Shown piece after piece: positions 50,544 through 62,086 of a stretch of DNA of 64,000 bases (position 1 is the first letter of the stretch; every line of letters starts with the position of its first letter). The translations under genes and the position numbers were made by a program. Source of the stretch: Sulfolobus sp. E5-1-F (lineage in GTDB: Archaea > Thermoproteota > Thermoprotei_A > Sulfolobales > Sulfolobaceae); assembly GCF_009601705.1 (NCBI RefSeq), contig NZ_CP045687.1, positions 1,648,001-1,712,000 of the forward strand, written 5' to 3'. The notes beneath the pieces were generated by a model. That model had not been told where the DNA came from and made no database searches. It worked only from the letters and a program-made list of their open reading frames with translations.

Positions 50544-51696
50544 AGGAAAAGCGTATTTAAATAAGGAAATTAAGGAAGTTTGTATAAATTTTGATAGGAG
50601 AATAAAGGAAATCAAATCGTCTTGTAAACCAGATATTGCTTTACCACAAGGTACACTAATATTACCTGGGGCAATTGATCTTCACACTCACATAAGAGGA
50701 CTAAAATTGTCTTATAAAGAAGATGTGGTATCGGGTACTAGTGAAGCTTCTTACGGTGGGGTTACATTAATAGGAGATATGCCAAATACTATACCATTTG
50801 TAAACACTGTAGAGACGATAACTACTAAGTTAAAAGAGTTCGAATATTACTCTAGAGTTGATTACTTCGTCTATTCTGGCGTGACTAAGGAATTTGAGAA
50901 AGTTAATAAATTGCCTATTGCTGGTTATAAAGTATTTCCCGAAGATCTAGAAAAAGAAGAAACATTTGAGGTTTTAAAATCTATAAAACTGAAAATCCTT
51001 CACCCAGAGGTTCCGTTAGCATTAAAGGGTAATAGAAAACTGAGGTTCAATACATGGTACGAGATAGGAGCATTATATTATGTAAAGGGCTATCAAAATG
51101 TTCACATAACTCATGCGACTAATATACGCACTGTAAGATTGGCTAAGGAGTTTGGTTTTACTGTAGATATGACACCACATCATCTATTAGTTAATGGAGA
51201 GAAGGATTGTTTGACCAAGGTTAACCCACCTATAAGAGATTTAAATGAGAGGCTTTGGTTATTACAAGCTATAACTGAAGTAGATACAATTGTAAGCGAT
51301 CACGCTCCTCATGCAAGTTTCGAAAAAACGCAACCTTACGAGATATGTCCACCTGGTATAGCTGCTGTTTCATTTACAGTTCCTTTTATCTTAACGTTGG
51401 TCAGTAAAGGTATAATTAGCATTGATAGGGCTGTCGAACTCATTTCTACAAATCCAGCAAGAATATTGAAGATTCCCTATGGCGAGATTAAAGAAAATAA
51501 TTATGCCAATTTTACCGTAATTCAATTTAACGATTGGAGGTATTCAAGTAAATACTCTAAGGTTATTGAGACTCCTCTAGATGGATTTCCGCTAAAAGCT
51601 TCAGTTTACATGACTATCGTTCAAGGAAAGGTAAGTAATTTAGAGGGAGATGTATTTCCAGTGAAGGGAATAAATCCATTTAGTGATAATAAATGA
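50527..51696 (+). CDS. pyrC: Dihydroorotase
   Basis: A 389-residue amidohydrolase-fold dihydroorotase. IDLHTHIRG gives the HxH pair, YKVFPEDL the Lys that may be carbamylated, HITHAT and LHPE further His ligands, and IVSDHAPHA the catalytic Asp. It cyclises carbamoyl-aspartate to dihydroorotate. The start overlaps pyrK by 17 bases and the end overlaps pyrD by 4. Confidence 0.93.
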   Translation: MILWIKGKAYLNKEIKEVCINFDRRIKEIKSSCKPDIALPQGTLILPGAIDLHTHIRGLKLSYKEDVVSGTSEASYGGVTLIGDMPNTIPFVNTVETITTKLKEFEYYSRVDYFVYSGVTKEFEKVNKLPIAGYKVFPEDLEKEETFEVLKSIKLKILHPEVPLALKGNRKLRFNTWYEIGALYYVKGYQNVHITHATNIRTVRLAKEFGFTVDMTPHHLLVNGEKDCLTKVNPPIRDLNERLWLLQAITEVDTIVSDHAPHASFEKTQPYEICPPGIAAVSFTVPFILTLVSKGIISIDRAVELISTNPARILKIPYGEIKENNYANFTVIQFNDWRYSSKYSKVIETPLDGFPLKASVYMTIVQGKVSNLEGDVFPVKGINPFSDNK

Positions 51697-52565
51697 TTAT
51701 GGTAAAAAATATTCAATTTAACGATCCTTTAATAATAGCTTCTGGAATTATACCAGATGTGCCAAATTATGTAAATGCAGTTTGTGAGAAATATAAGCCA
51801 TCTGCAATTACCACGAAGACAGTAACACTTAATCCTTTAGAACCTCATAAGCCTCCTACGGTCATAAAACTTCACGATGGTATCTATATGAACGCTATAG
51901 GTTTAGGAAATCCCGGTGCCAAGGCAATAAATCAAATTAATGTTTTATGTCCCCTTATAGTTAGTGTTGGTGGTTCTTCTATAAATGAAATAAAGGAAGT
52001 AGTGAAAGTTGTTGAGAATAAGGCGAAGATAATAGAAATAAACGTGAGTAGTCCTAACAGAAAAGGTTATGGAGAATCGTTATCTACACTAATTGGTGAT
52101 ATAATTGAAAATGTTAAAAGTGTGACCAAATTACCGGTATTTGTTAAATTGGGTCCTTGGGATAACGTTGTTGAGCTTGCGGGAAAGGCTTTAGAAAAAG
52201 GTGCGGACGGATTAACTCTTATAAATACTATAAAGGGATTAATTGTTGATGTAGAGACTTTTAAACCAATCCTCTATTACGGTACTGGTGGTGTTTCTGG
52301 TAGGTGTCTTTACCCTATTGCTCTTAGGATAATAAGAGATGTTTATGAAGAATACGGAGTTGACATTATAGGAGTTGGAGGTGTATATGAGTGGACTGAC
52401 GTCATTGGAATGTTAGCGGTTGGCGCTAAATTAGTAGGTTTAGGCACTGTATTAATTGAGAAAGGATTTAGCGTTATTGAGGAAATTCGGAAAGGTTTGC
52501 AATCCTATTTATTTGAAAAGGGTTTAAAATTTGAAGATATTATAGGTATTTCAGTGAGAAAATAA
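51693..52565 (+). CDS. pyrD: Dihydroorotate dehydrogenase, serine type (1S)
   Basis: A 290-residue class 1 dihydroorotate dehydrogenase. FMN-binding strands are seen in [17 protein letters not shown] and [17 protein letters not shown]. In the catalytic-base position, [12 protein letters not shown] has Ser where classes 1A and 1B have Cys (usually CPN), the defining trait of type 1S reported in Sulfolobus. It uses PyrK for electron transfer. Confidence 0.93.
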   Translation: MIMVKNIQFNDPLIIASGIIPDVPNYVNAVCEKYKPSAITTKTVTLNPLEPHKPPTVIKLHDGIYMNAIGLGNPGAKAINQINVLCPLIVSVGGSSINEIKEVVKVVENKAKIIEINVSSPNRKGYGESLSTLIGDIIENVKSVTKLPVFVKLGPWDNVVELAGKALEKGADGLTLINTIKGLIVDVETFKPILYYGTGGVSGRCLYPIALRIIRDVYEEYGVDIIGVGGVYEWTDVIGMLAVGAKLVGLGTVLIEKGFSVIEEIRKGLQSYLFEKGLKFEDIIGISVRK

Positions 52566-52566
52566 A

Positions 52567-52866
52567 ATGGTTAGGCCGGTAATGAAAGGACGAGATTTAG
52601 AAACGTTAGTATTCCTAGGGAGATTAAAAGAGGTTAAAGTAGAGTATTGTGATGAGGAAAAGAAAATGGCTAAAGTAGTAGGAATTACTGATACCAAAGA
52701 GGAAGTGGAAACGGAGTGTATACCACTAAGAGCTGCAGGTAAGATCTCTACAGTGCTTAAGCATTATATTAGGTTAGGTGTAGGAAATTATATTATAACG
52801 GAGACTGATATGAGCAATATAGCGAATGTTGATACACAAGTAGAGGAGGAAGGAAAGGATGAGTAA
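52567..52866 (+). CDS. Small beta-rich hypothetical protein after pyrD
   Basis: A 99-residue protein with alternating strands (LKEVKVEYCDEEKKMAKVVGITD) and an acidic tail (EVEEEGKDE-like). It begins 2 bases after the pyrD stop and its end overlaps the next gene by 8 bases, so it belongs to the pyr transcript. No family is recognised; a role in pyrimidine control is inferred only from position. Confidence 0.55.
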   Translation: MVRPVMKGRDLETLVFLGRLKEVKVEYCDEEKKMAKVVGITDTKEEVETECIPLRAAGKISTVLKHYIRLGVGNYIITETDMSNIANVDTQVEEEGKDE

Positions 52867-53164
52867 ATTTAGGATTGATAAAATACCTAAAAATGAACAA
52901 GATATTGAGGAAATACAAAGGGAAATAGAAGGATCTCATCATCACGAGCATGAACATAGTATTGAGGAATTACTTGGCGAGATATATTTAAATGTTCAAA
53001 GTCTCCAGAGCAAGGTAGAGGAATTAAATAGGTCCAATGATAACTGTAAAAAAGAAATTTCAAAAATATATCTTGTTCTCGGTAAGCTACTAATAGCGTT
53101 AACCACAAAGGATAACGATGAGAAGATTAAAAATCTTAAAGAAGTTCTTAATTTACTAGAATGA
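52859..53164 (+). CDS. His-rich coiled-coil hypothetical protein
   Basis: A 101-residue hydrophilic protein with a His/Glu cluster SHHHEHEHS near residues 26-34, then a heptad-like coiled coil ([24 protein letters not shown]) and a hydrophobic helix ([13 protein letters not shown]). The cluster could bind Zn or Ni. It overlaps the gene before it and, by 4 bases, the MarC gene after it. Function unknown. Confidence 0.55.
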   Translation: MSKFRIDKIPKNEQDIEEIQREIEGSHHHEHEHSIEELLGEIYLNVQSLQSKVEELNRSNDNCKKEISKIYLVLGKLLIALTTKDNDEKIKNLKEVLNLLE

Positions 53165-53769
53165 GTGAAGTAGTTTCAATCCCAGAAATAGCCTTTAAAC
53201 TATATGCAATTATGGATCCACTATCAATTCTTCCTTATCTTATCGCGTTATATGAAGAATTCAATCGTAATTCACAAAATAAGATAAGCTGGAGATTTTT
53301 GGTAAACAAATTATCCATAGCAGTTACTGTATTGCTTTTATTTTTCTCCATACTTGGTGGACCTCTTTTAGCTTTCTTAGGAATAAGTGTTTCTGCGTTA
53401 GAGATAGGAGGAGGTATAATATTGGTTTATTTAGGCGTGGATACTCTTGGAGGGTTCCAGCAATTGAAGTTTTTATCAAGCAGGATAGAGGAAGCCATAA
53501 TCACGCCTATTGCTACGCCCCTTATCGTAGGTCCGGGGACAATGACTGGATTAATCACCTTATCGGTAAGTAATAATTTAATAATTTTAATCCTAGGTAG
53601 TTTACTGGCTTCATTTCTAGTTTATCTATCTTTACTATTGGGTCCTATCATAATTAGAATATTAGGTAATACAGGAACAGTAGCAGTAGGTAGATTTATG
53701 GCAATTATAATAGCAGCATTTGGTGTTCAGCTTATAATAGATGGCATATCACAAATAAAGTTGATATGA
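53161..53769 (+). CDS. MarC/UPF0056-family membrane protein
   Basis: The 202-residue protein has about six transmembrane helices, with family marks [14 protein letters not shown] in helix 1, the [10 protein letters not shown] loop, and [18 protein letters not shown] near 115-131. MarC proteins are sometimes called multidrug or amino-acid exporters; the function is not settled. It is the last gene of the pyr cluster by its ATGA overlap. Confidence 0.85.
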   Translation: MSEVVSIPEIAFKLYAIMDPLSILPYLIALYEEFNRNSQNKISWRFLVNKLSIAVTVLLLFFSILGGPLLAFLGISVSALEIGGGIILVYLGVDTLGGFQQLKFLSSRIEEAIITPIATPLIVGPGTMTGLITLSVSNNLIILILGSLLASFLVYLSLLLGPIIIRILGNTGTVAVGRFMAIIIAAFGVQLIIDGISQIKLI

Positions 53770-53823
53770 AGAATTCTGTTTAAGATGAAAATTTTTTAAC
53801 ACAATCCCTATATGTTTATTAGC

Positions 53824-54297
53824 ATGTCAGATAGTAAAAAACGTACAGTAGATTTAGACGCAATAGATAGGAGATTATTAATAGAACTCACTAGGGATGC
53901 AAGAACAAGTTTAAGAAGACTTGCGGAAGAGATGAATGTATCTCCAGCTACGCTTCATAACAGAATGACTAGAATGGTTCAAGAAGGAATGATAAAGAGC
54001 TTTATAGCTTTGCTAGACTATTCTAAATTGGGTTTTGCTCTTACTAGTATAATTATGGCGAAAGTTGACGGAAAACATCTTGTCGAATTCGAAAAAGAGA
54101 TAGCAAACGCTGATAACGTTATAGCCGTTTACGATGTAGTAGGGGAATATGATGTTGTAATAATAGCTAAATTTAGAAGTGTTGAGGAGTTAGATAGTTT
54201 CTTAAAACAGTTGCTTAAAAATCCTAAGATTGAAAGAACGTACACAAGTATAGTTTTAAATGTTGTTAAAGAAGATCCAAGAATCCGAATATTTTAA
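53824..54297 (+). CDS. Lrp/AsnC-family transcription regulator
   Basis: A 157-residue Lrp/AsnC protein. The N-terminal helix-turn-helix carries [23 protein letters not shown] and [24 protein letters not shown]; the C-terminal RAM domain has [17 protein letters not shown]. It binds DNA as octamers or dimers and may sense amino acids. A TTTTTTAAC TATA element about 28 bases before ATG 53824 supports that start over ATG 53812. It is next to the GrsA-like operon. Confidence 0.88.
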   Translation: MSDSKKRTVDLDAIDRRLLIELTRDARTSLRRLAEEMNVSPATLHNRMTRMVQEGMIKSFIALLDYSKLGFALTSIIMAKVDGKHLVEFEKEIANADNVIAVYDVVGEYDVVIIAKFRSVEELDSFLKQLLKNPKIERTYTSIVLNVVKEDPRIRIF

Positions 54298-54302
54298 TGC
54301 AA

Positions 54303-54317
54303 AAGTTTTTATACTAT
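54303..54317 (+). promoter_or_regulatory. TATA box of the zinc-ribbon gene
   Basis: AGTTTTTATACTATT, centred near 54310, lies about 27 bases before ATG 54339. It supports the shorter start of the zinc-ribbon protein, a leaderless mRNA, and shows that the gene has its own promoter inside the end of the Lrp gene's spacer. Confidence 0.5.
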
Positions 54318-54338
54318 TCCATCACTTTATTTTCACTT

Positions 54339-54647
54339 ATGAAGTTCTGTCCTAAGTGCGGAGGATTAATGATCCCATCAAAGAAAGATGGGAAAGAGAT
54401 CCTAAAGTGCAGTAAGTGTGGTTATGAGATGACGTTAAGTGAAAAAGAGAAGAAAGAATATAGTGTAAAGGAGAGTAAAGACAGAAGTAGTAAGGTATTA
54501 ACAACGTCAATAGTCAGTGATAAAGAGGGAAGAAACCTAAGTGAAGAACTAGAGCATGAGAGGGAAGAGTATTATAAGGAAATAGGATTAGAGTTGCTAA
54601 GAGAGGAATTCGAGGGAAATGAAGAAGAAGAAAGTAGAGAGGATTAG
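54339..54647 (+). CDS. RPB9/TFS-type N-terminal zinc-ribbon protein without C-terminal ribbon
   Basis: From ATG 54339 the 102-residue product starts [19 protein letters not shown] and has a second CSKCGYEM pair, the N-terminal zinc ribbon of TFS and Rpo-M-like factors. The usual C-terminal ribbon with the catalytic DE loop is absent; instead the tail is acidic and Glu-rich. Without that loop it cannot stimulate RNA cleavage. It may bind polymerase as an inhibitor, or have another role. Confidence 0.75.
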   Translation: MKFCPKCGGLMIPSKKDGKEILKCSKCGYEMTLSEKEKKEYSVKESKDRSSKVLTTSIVSDKEGRNLSEELEHEREEYYKEIGLELLREEFEGNEEEESRED

Positions 54648-54695
54648 AGTAATAGTAGGAAATCTTTTATAATTATATGTAGTAGTTTTTAGGGT

Positions 54696-54935
54696 ATGAA
54701 GGTAACTGGAGTAACGGCTAAGTATAAGGCTAAGATTGGTGCTAATGAAATTCTTGTAGAAGAAGCAAAAAATGAGAAAGGAGAATTAATATACATTTTT
54801 ACGTCAGTAAAAGGGGTTAGCTTACCTAATGGAGAAAAATGGACACCAAAAACTGATGATGCAAAATACTTAGATAGAAACAATATAACAGAAGATTTAA
54901 AGAAGAATTTTAGAAAAGTAGTACAACTTTTATAA
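54696..54935 (+). CDS. Small hypothetical protein upstream of grsA-like gene
   Basis: A 79-residue soluble protein of beta strands (KVTGVTAKYKAKIG, GELIYIFTSVKGV) and a C-terminal helix (LKKNFRKVVQLL). A TATA-like CTTTTATAATT lies about 30 bases before the ATG. I see no family. It sits between the zinc-ribbon protein and the GrsA-like enzyme. Confidence 0.6.
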   Translation: MKVTGVTAKYKAKIGANEILVEEAKNEKGELIYIFTSVKGVSLPNGEKWTPKTDDAKYLDRNNITEDLKKNFRKVVQLL

Positions 54936-54941
54936 AAAGGG

Positions 54942-54951
54942 TTTTTATATA
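54942..54951 (+). promoter_or_regulatory. TATA box of the GrsA-like gene
   Basis: TTTTTATATA lies 26-35 bases before the GTG at 54977, which suits a leaderless transcript and supports the GTG as start. Independent transcription would allow the enzyme to be adjusted to growth temperature and pH; that is inference. Confidence 0.55.
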
Positions 54952-54976
54952 CGATTAGAAGAGAGAAAGTAAGTAG

Positions 54977-56497
<1,521 letters not shown>

Positions 56498-57871
56498 TTA
56501 AATTATCTTATTTTTTAGAGGATATATGTAATCTTTAGGAGCTTTCGGAAATACTTCAAGATATTTTCTTAATACCTTAGGTATCTCTACTACTCCATCT
56601 TCTCTTTGATAATTCTCTAAAATTGCTGTTATGGTTCTTGTACTAGCTATTGCAGTACTATTTAATGTATGTACGTAACCCTTCTTATTATTCTTCCTAT
56701 CTACATATCTTATCTTCATTCTGAAAGCTTGCCAATCAGTACAATTACTACAACTTACCATTTCCCTAAATTTGGCTTGAGCTGGCATCCATACTTCTAA
56801 ATCAAATTTCTTTGCAGCGCACGCACCTAAATCGCCTGATGCTATGTTTACAATTCTATATGGCAATTCAAGTTGTTGAAATATATTTTCGGCATTTGAT
56901 ATTAGTTCAGCATGATACTTCCAACTATCTTCCGGAGTCGAAAATATGAATTGTTCAACCTTGTGAAACTGATGAACTCTAAAAATTCCCTTTAAATCCT
57001 TGTTTGCAGCACCAGCTTCTTTTCTAAAAGCGGGGCTAATTCCAACAAATTTTAAGGGCAATTTATCTTTCTCAATTTCCTCTTTAAAGAACATTGCAGC
57101 TATTGAATGTTCTGCAGTTGCAATTAGATATAAATCCTCGTTTTCTATCTTATATATAGCATCCTTAAATGTATCTAGGTCGATCACTGATTGTATAACT
57201 TCTCCCCTTAACATATAAGGAGGGAGAACTAAAGTATACCCTTGTTGAGTAATATAATCTATTGCGAAAAGTAGGAGAGCAAAGTCCAGCCAAACTATGT
57301 CATTAAATAAATAGTAAAATCTAGAACCTGCAATCTCAGCGGCTTTGAGCGTATTTCCTAAATGTAATACATCCTCTAGCATCTCTGCATGTCCTTTAGG
57401 TTTCCACTTAATTACTTCATAGTTTACATTAGCCTCTTTGGTCTGCTTTAGAAATTCTTCGACATCTCCCTCATACACTTTGAACTTTCCCCAAAACTTA
57501 ATAGGAACATTGTAACTATCATCTGGACCATTTGGGACATCATCAGCTACAAGGTTTGGTAGAGACGATAATAATCTATCCCTTTCATTCTCTATTTCCT
57601 CCAATTCCTTTTCCTTAGCCTCCAAAATTTTCAATAAATTTTTACTTTCCTCAATTTTCTTCTTTCTTTCTTCTCCAGAGAGCTTAGAAATCTGCGAACT
57701 TAAAACATTGTGCTGATGCCTTAGTTTTTCAACCTCTTGTAATACTTGTCTCCACTTTTTATCCAATTCTACCGCTTTGTCTACTAAAGAAACATCTATA
57801 GCTCGTCTTTTCAAATTGTTTTTTAGCTCCTCCGGATTTTTTCGCAAAAACTCTAGGATACTCCAAGACAT
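56498..57871 (-). CDS. serS: Seryl-tRNA synthetase
   Basis: A 457-residue class II synthetase. The N-terminal arm is an antiparallel coiled coil (about residues 30-110), followed by motif 2 [20 protein letters not shown] and motif 3 with [20 protein letters not shown]. It charges tRNA-Ser; the bacterial-like form differs from the methanogen type. It stands just downstream of, and apart from, the his operon and the MIP18 gene on the same strand. Confidence 0.96.
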   Translation of the reverse strand: MSWSILEFLRKNPEELKNNLKRRAIDVSLVDKAVELDKKWRQVLQEVEKLRHQHNVLSSQISKLSGEERKKKIEESKNLLKILEAKEKELEEIENERDRLLSSLPNLVADDVPNGPDDSYNVPIKFWGKFKVYEGDVEEFLKQTKEANVNYEVIKWKPKGHAEMLEDVLHLGNTLKAAEIAGSRFYYLFNDIVWLDFALLLFAIDYITQQGYTLVLPPYMLRGEVIQSVIDLDTFKDAIYKIENEDLYLIATAEHSIAAMFFKEEIEKDKLPLKFVGISPAFRKEAGAANKDLKGIFRVHQFHKVEQFIFSTPEDSWKYHAELISNAENIFQQLELPYRIVNIASGDLGACAAKKFDLEVWMPAQAKFREMVSCSNCTDWQAFRMKIRYVDRKNNKKGYVHTLNSTAIASTRTITAILENYQREDGVVEIPKVLRKYLEVFPKAPKDYIYPLKNKII

Positions 57872-57896
57872 TGAATAACATAATTATTAAGCAATT

Positions 57897-58295
57897 TTAT
57901 GACTTCTGTTCATCAGCGGGTAGACCATAAGTCTGTACCCACATCTCAACTATATCGTAACCATATAATTGTTTAAATTTCTCTCTTCCCTCTGCTGTCA
58001 TTTTCAATGGAGTCCATTGTGTGTCTAAATCTATATCAACTTCCACACTCTTAGCTGGTACACTTTCTTTTATCACTTGCTCTACAGTGTATACTAAGTC
58101 ATCAATAACTGGACATCCAGGCGCTGTTAATCCTAATCTAAGATAAACATCTCCTTCGTCATTTATTTTCAAGTCATAAATAAGTCCTAAATTTACTATA
58201 TCAACTGGAATTTCCGGATCATAAACATCTTTTAATGCTTCCATTATTTTTTTCTTCCATTCTTCCTTGTCTACTTTTTGTTGTTGTGAACTCAT
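57897..58295 (-). CDS. MIP18/DUF59-family Fe-S assembly factor
   Basis: A 132-residue protein with a DUF59 domain: DVYDPEIPVDIVNLGLIYDL near residues 23-42 and LTAPGCPVIDDL with the functional Cys. Members (SufT, Cia2, PaaD) help to insert iron-sulfur clusters into target proteins. The hydrophilic tail after residue 95 is not part of the domain. It follows the his operon after 26 bases. Confidence 0.85.
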   Translation of the reverse strand: MSSQQQKVDKEEWKKKIMEALKDVYDPEIPVDIVNLGLIYDLKINDEGDVYLRLGLTAPGCPVIDDLVYTVEQVIKESVPAKSVEVDIDLDTQWTPLKMTAEGREKFKQLYGYDIVEMWVQTYGLPADEQKS

Positions 58296-58321
58296 ATTCT
58301 TTAACTCTGTTAAAGTAAATT

Positions 58322-58684
58322 TTAACTCTTACTATTAACGAGTTCATCATAGCTTCTGTAAAAGCAAGTATAGTTACCAGTATGACAAATAGGTCCTAAT
58401 GATGTTACTTTAAAAAGTACAGCATCTGCATCGCAATCTACTTTAAATTCTTCAATAATTTGGAAATTTCCACTAGTTTCCCCCTTTAGCCATAATTTCT
58501 TCCTGCTTAAAGACCAAAAATGGAGATAGCCAGTAGTTAATGTTTTGAATAACGCTTCCCTATTCATATTTCCTACCATTAGTATTTCCTTACTCTTATA
58601 ATCCTGGATTACTGCAATTACTGTATTTTCCTCGTGTCTAAAATTCAATAAGGAGGTGATCTTCTGTGCTTCCTCTTCATTCAA
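58322..58684 (-). CDS. hisI: Phosphoribosyl-AMP cyclohydrolase
   Basis: A 120-residue HisI. VDCDADAVLFKV gives the metal-binding Asp residues with Cys, and CHTGNYTCFYR has the other two Cys. It opens the purine ring of phosphoribosyl-AMP. It is separate from HisE here, as in archaea generally. It begins 2 bases after hisH. Confidence 0.95.
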   Translation of the reverse strand: MNEEEAQKITSLLNFRHEENTVIAVIQDYKSKEILMVGNMNREALFKTLTTGYLHFWSLSRKKLWLKGETSGNFQIIEEFKVDCDADAVLFKVTSLGPICHTGNYTCFYRSYDELVNSKS

Positions 58685-58686
58685 TT

Positions 58687-59286
58687 TTAACGTTTAATCC
58701 ACCCCTTAAGATTCTCTAGAAATATCTTACCAGTACTTGAACTCTTCTCTGGGTGAAATTGAGTACCTACAACATTTTTATCGCACACTAGTGCAGGATA
58801 TTCTATCCCATATTGACTTTTCATATAAACGTAATCTTTACTAGTAGGATATGCTACATAACTATGCACGTAGTAGACATATTTCTTATCTAATCCATGG
58901 GTTAATTCACAAGAGTCTTTTACTTCAAATACTAAATCCCAACCTATATGAGGAAGCTTCACATTAGCATTTATCTTATCCACTATACCTTTAAACCATC
59001 CTAGTCCATTACTCTCTTTTCCCTCAGTTCCCTTTTCAAACATTATCTGCATGCCTAGACAAACTCCTAAAAAACTAGTTCCACTCTTTCTTAGGTCATT
59101 AAAAAGGTCCTTATATTGTAGGATAAACTCGGCTACAGCGGAAAATGCACCAACACCAGGGAATACGATTAGATCGTAATCCTTTCTCGGTTTATTATCT
59201 ATGGTTACTTCAAATCCTACTCTCTTTAGAGCAGATGAGATACTGTATAGATTTCCTACTCCATAATTGATTACTAATGCTTTCAT
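58687..59286 (-). CDS. hisH: Imidazole glycerol phosphate synthase, glutaminase subunit
   Basis: A 199-residue class I glutaminase. The nucleophile Cys is in FLGVCLGMQIMF, and His and Glu in GTQFHPEKSS. It delivers ammonia to HisF. The start overlaps hisE by 4 bases; hisF is three genes upstream. Confidence 0.95.
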   Translation of the reverse strand: MKALVINYGVGNLYSISSALKRVGFEVTIDNKPRKDYDLIVFPGVGAFSAVAEFILQYKDLFNDLRKSGTSFLGVCLGMQIMFEKGTEGKESNGLGWFKGIVDKINANVKLPHIGWDLVFEVKDSCELTHGLDKKYVYYVHSYVAYPTSKDYVYMKSQYGIEYPALVCDKNVVGTQFHPEKSSSTGKIFLENLKGWIKR

Positions 59287-59567
59287 TTTCTCCTCCTCTC
59301 TAACTCTCTATAAATATCCTCTGGTGTTACGCCTTCTAATGCCATTAACACTAATAAATGATAAATCAAATCTGCAACCTCACTTATAAATCTCTCTTTA
59401 TTCTCTGCCAGAGATGCTACTATTGTTTCTACAGATTCCTCACCAACTTTCCTCGCTACATATGCCTTTCCCTTATTTACAATTTCAACAGTATAACTAC
59501 CATTTGGCCTCTTTTCTATTCTATCGAGTATAATTTTATATAATTCGTCTATTATTTCATTACTCAT
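59283..59567 (-). CDS. hisE: Phosphoribosyl-ATP pyrophosphatase
   Basis: A 94-residue all-alpha MazG-like enzyme (RKVGEESVETIVASL near 35-50 and EVADLIYHLLVLMALEGVTPEDI) that removes pyrophosphate from phosphoribosyl-ATP. ATG 59567 has an AGGTG site 6 bases upstream, and is preferred over a GTG at 59576. It overlaps hisD and hisH. Confidence 0.94.
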   Translation of the reverse strand: MSNEIIDELYKIILDRIEKRPNGSYTVEIVNKGKAYVARKVGEESVETIVASLAENKERFISEVADLIYHLLVLMALEGVTPEDIYRELERRRK

Positions 59568-60756
59568 ACCGTGCACCTATACTTTTACCATGAATTACGA
59601 ATCCTTCATAGTTTGCTAAAGAAATAGATGCCTCAAGTAGCTGTTTATTTATATCACGAATGCTAGCGTACATTGTTGGTTTTATAAAATCGTAAACAGT
59701 AATTCCTCCCCTAACTCTAGCCCAACCATTGGTAGGTAAAATGTGATTTGGACCTGCTACATAATCTATTATTGCTGGAGGTGTGTTTCCTAAGCTTATT
59801 GCACCCGCATTTACTACTTTATCCATTAAGGCATATGCGTCTTTAACATATAAGGATAGATGTTCTGGGGCTATTTTGTTTACAATTTCTATAGCCTCAT
59901 CTAGATTTTTAGTTTTTATTATATAATAAACTTTTTTATCATCCTTTATTTTCTCTTCAACCTTCCTTAAAAGTTCTTCATCACTAGATAAAAGTACTAT
60001 ATATGTATCGGGACCATGCTCAGCCTGTGCCTTCATATCTAATGCTATGTAATCGGGTTTCGCGGTCTCATCTGCTATTATAACTAATTCAGTTGGACCC
60101 TCAATACCATCAATCCCAACAACGTTACTCACAAGGAATTTTGCAGCTTGAACATAAACATTACCAGGCCCCACGATTTTATAAACTTTCTTTACGCTCT
60201 CAGTACCATAAGCTAAAGCAGCTATTGCTTGTGCACCACCTACTTTATAAACCTCATTTACTCCTAGCTTAATTGCAACATAAGCTAAAGCTGGATTTAC
60301 TGTTCCTTCTTGAGTAGGAGGAGAGGCTACGTAAATTTCCTTCACCTTAGCTACTTTTGCCGGTATTCCGGCCATTAGTAAGGTTGATGGATAAGAGTAT
60401 TTACCTGAAGGAACATATATTCCAATCCTTTCTATACTTTTCCAAACTACTCCAAATGATATTCCTCGATAACCCCCTCCAATATTAGGAGGAACAAGCA
60501 TTTCATGAAATGCTTTTAATTGATCATAAGCCATATCTATAGCTTGCTTAACTTTAGAGTCTAACTTAGAAGCTTGTGTTTTTAATTCCTCTTCACTTGC
60601 CTTGATGTTATCTATCTTTACCTTATCCAATTTCTCAGTTAGTTCATACAATGCTTTGTCTCCCCTTGCTCTAACAGATTCAATAATATCTTTAACTACT
60701 GGAATTACTCTGCTAAAATCGTTAGGTCTCTCATTTGGTAAACTATAGGAGATCAT
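59560..60756 (-). CDS. hisD: Histidinol dehydrogenase
   Basis: A 398-residue HisD with VPSGKYSYPSTLLM near 117, KVGGAQAIAALAYGTESV near 180, the catalytic IDGIEGPTELVIIADE and the zinc-site QAEHGPDTY near 250-258 and PNHILPTNG near 345. It makes histidine from histidinol in two NAD-dependent steps. The start overlaps hisF by 4 bases. Confidence 0.97.
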   Translation of the reverse strand: MISYSLPNERPNDFSRVIPVVKDIIESVRARGDKALYELTEKLDKVKIDNIKASEEELKTQASKLDSKVKQAIDMAYDQLKAFHEMLVPPNIGGGYRGISFGVVWKSIERIGIYVPSGKYSYPSTLLMAGIPAKVAKVKEIYVASPPTQEGTVNPALAYVAIKLGVNEVYKVGGAQAIAALAYGTESVKKVYKIVGPGNVYVQAAKFLVSNVVGIDGIEGPTELVIIADETAKPDYIALDMKAQAEHGPDTYIVLLSSDEELLRKVEEKIKDDKKVYYIIKTKNLDEAIEIVNKIAPEHLSLYVKDAYALMDKVVNAGAISLGNTPPAIIDYVAGPNHILPTNGWARVRGGITVYDFIKPTMYASIRDINKQLLEASISLANYEGFVIHGKSIGARYE

Positions 60757-61508
60757 ATTCTCACCTCAATGCCTTTCTGGCTTAAATACAACTTCAAGTC
60801 TTTTATTTTAATTATTCTATCATGAAATATACCAGCAGCTAACGCCGCATCGGCGTTTGCGAGGGAAAAAACCTCATAAAAATGTTCCATTTTGCCAGCT
60901 CCTCCACTGGCTATCACAGGTATATTAACAGAGTCGACTATTTTCTTAGTTAACTCTAAGTCATAGCCAAGTCTGGTACCGTCTCTGTCAATGCTAGTTA
61001 GAAGTATTTCACCCGCACCAAGTTCTTCCACTTTTTTAGCCCACTTTATAGCATTAAGCCCGGTATTGTAAGTTCCAGATTTTGTGAAAACTACCCAATC
61101 TCCATTTACCTTTTTGGCATCTATGGCTACTACTACGGCTTGTGAACCAAACTCGTCTGCAGATTTTTTCACTATTTGACTATTTTCAACTGCTGCAGTA
61201 TTTATACTAACCTTATCTGCTCCAGAACTTAACGCCATTGACACGTCATCAAGTGTTCTAATACCGCCACCGACTGTTAGAGGAATGGACAATACACTTG
61301 CAGTATCCTTAATGACATTATATAATGCTCTTCTAGCTTCTATCGTTGCAGTTATATCTAAGAAGACTATTTCGTCAGCGCCTTCTTCCTCATATAGACT
61401 AGCTAGGGTAACTGGATCTCCCTTCAATTGAAGATTAATGAAATTCACTCCTTTAACTACATTACCATCCTTTACATCTAAGCAAGCTATTATTCTCTTC
61501 GTCGTCAT
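60753..61508 (-). CDS. hisF: Imidazole glycerol phosphate synthase, cyclase subunit
   Basis: A 251-residue (beta/alpha)8 barrel. The catalytic Asp residues are in ACLDVKDGNVVKG (first strand) and LTSIDRDGTRLGYD (near 172); phosphate loops TVGGGIRTL and ASGGAGK are clear. It forms imidazole glycerol phosphate and AICAR with HisH ammonia. The start overlaps hisB by 4 bases. Confidence 0.97.
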   Translation of the reverse strand: MTTKRIIACLDVKDGNVVKGVNFINLQLKGDPVTLASLYEEEGADEIVFLDITATIEARRALYNVIKDTASVLSIPLTVGGGIRTLDDVSMALSSGADKVSINTAAVENSQIVKKSADEFGSQAVVVAIDAKKVNGDWVVFTKSGTYNTGLNAIKWAKKVEELGAGEILLTSIDRDGTRLGYDLELTKKIVDSVNIPVIASGGAGKMEHFYEVFSLANADAALAAGIFHDRIIKIKDLKLYLSQKGIEVRI

Positions 61509-62086
61509 ATGATCCCCTTAGTGCTTCTTATTTCATTATCTACTATTCTCGTTGCCTCATATAGTGCTAATCCTAATGCCTTAAAACTAGCCTCTATAAT
61601 ATGATGCGTATTATACCCACTCAATTGAGAAACATGTAAAGTAACTCCACTATTGTAAGCAAAGGATTGAAAGAAATGTGGAACATTTTCCGTAGCTAAC
61701 CCACCAATTTCACTTCTCTTCAAATCAAGGTTTACAAAAGCCATTCCTCTATTCGAAATATCTAGTGAAACTAAAACCAATGCATCATCCATTGGTATAA
61801 TTTGATGAGAGAATCTTTTAATACCTCTCTTATCACCTAATGCTTCCTTAATCGCTAATCCAAGTGTTATTGCGACATCTTCCACAATATGATGATCATC
61901 ATAAGGTAGCTTATCAGTAGCAGATACTATTGCAGTGGAGTTCATGTAAGTTAGTAATGTTATAAGCATGTGGTTAAAGAATGGAACTGGGGTAGATACC
62001 TTAATTTCGCCTCTTCTATCTATATCTAAGAATACCTCTATTTTGGTCTCCTTTGTTTCTCTAGTAATATTTGCACTTCTAGCCAA
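61505..62086 (-). CDS. hisB: Imidazoleglycerol-phosphate dehydratase
   Basis: A 193-residue monofunctional HisB. Two metal motifs, DDHHIVEDVAITLG and THHIIEASFKALG, hold the paired His-Glu ligands of the two manganese sites. There is no fused phosphatase domain, so histidinol phosphatase must come from elsewhere. It overlaps hisA by 8 bases. Confidence 0.97.
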   Translation of the reverse strand: MARSANITRETKETKIEVFLDIDRRGEIKVSTPVPFFNHMLITLLTYMNSTAIVSATDKLPYDDHHIVEDVAITLGLAIKEALGDKRGIKRFSHQIIPMDDALVLVSLDISNRGMAFVNLDLKRSEIGGLATENVPHFFQSFAYNSGVTLHVSQLSGYNTHHIIEASFKALGLALYEATRIVDNEIRSTKGII

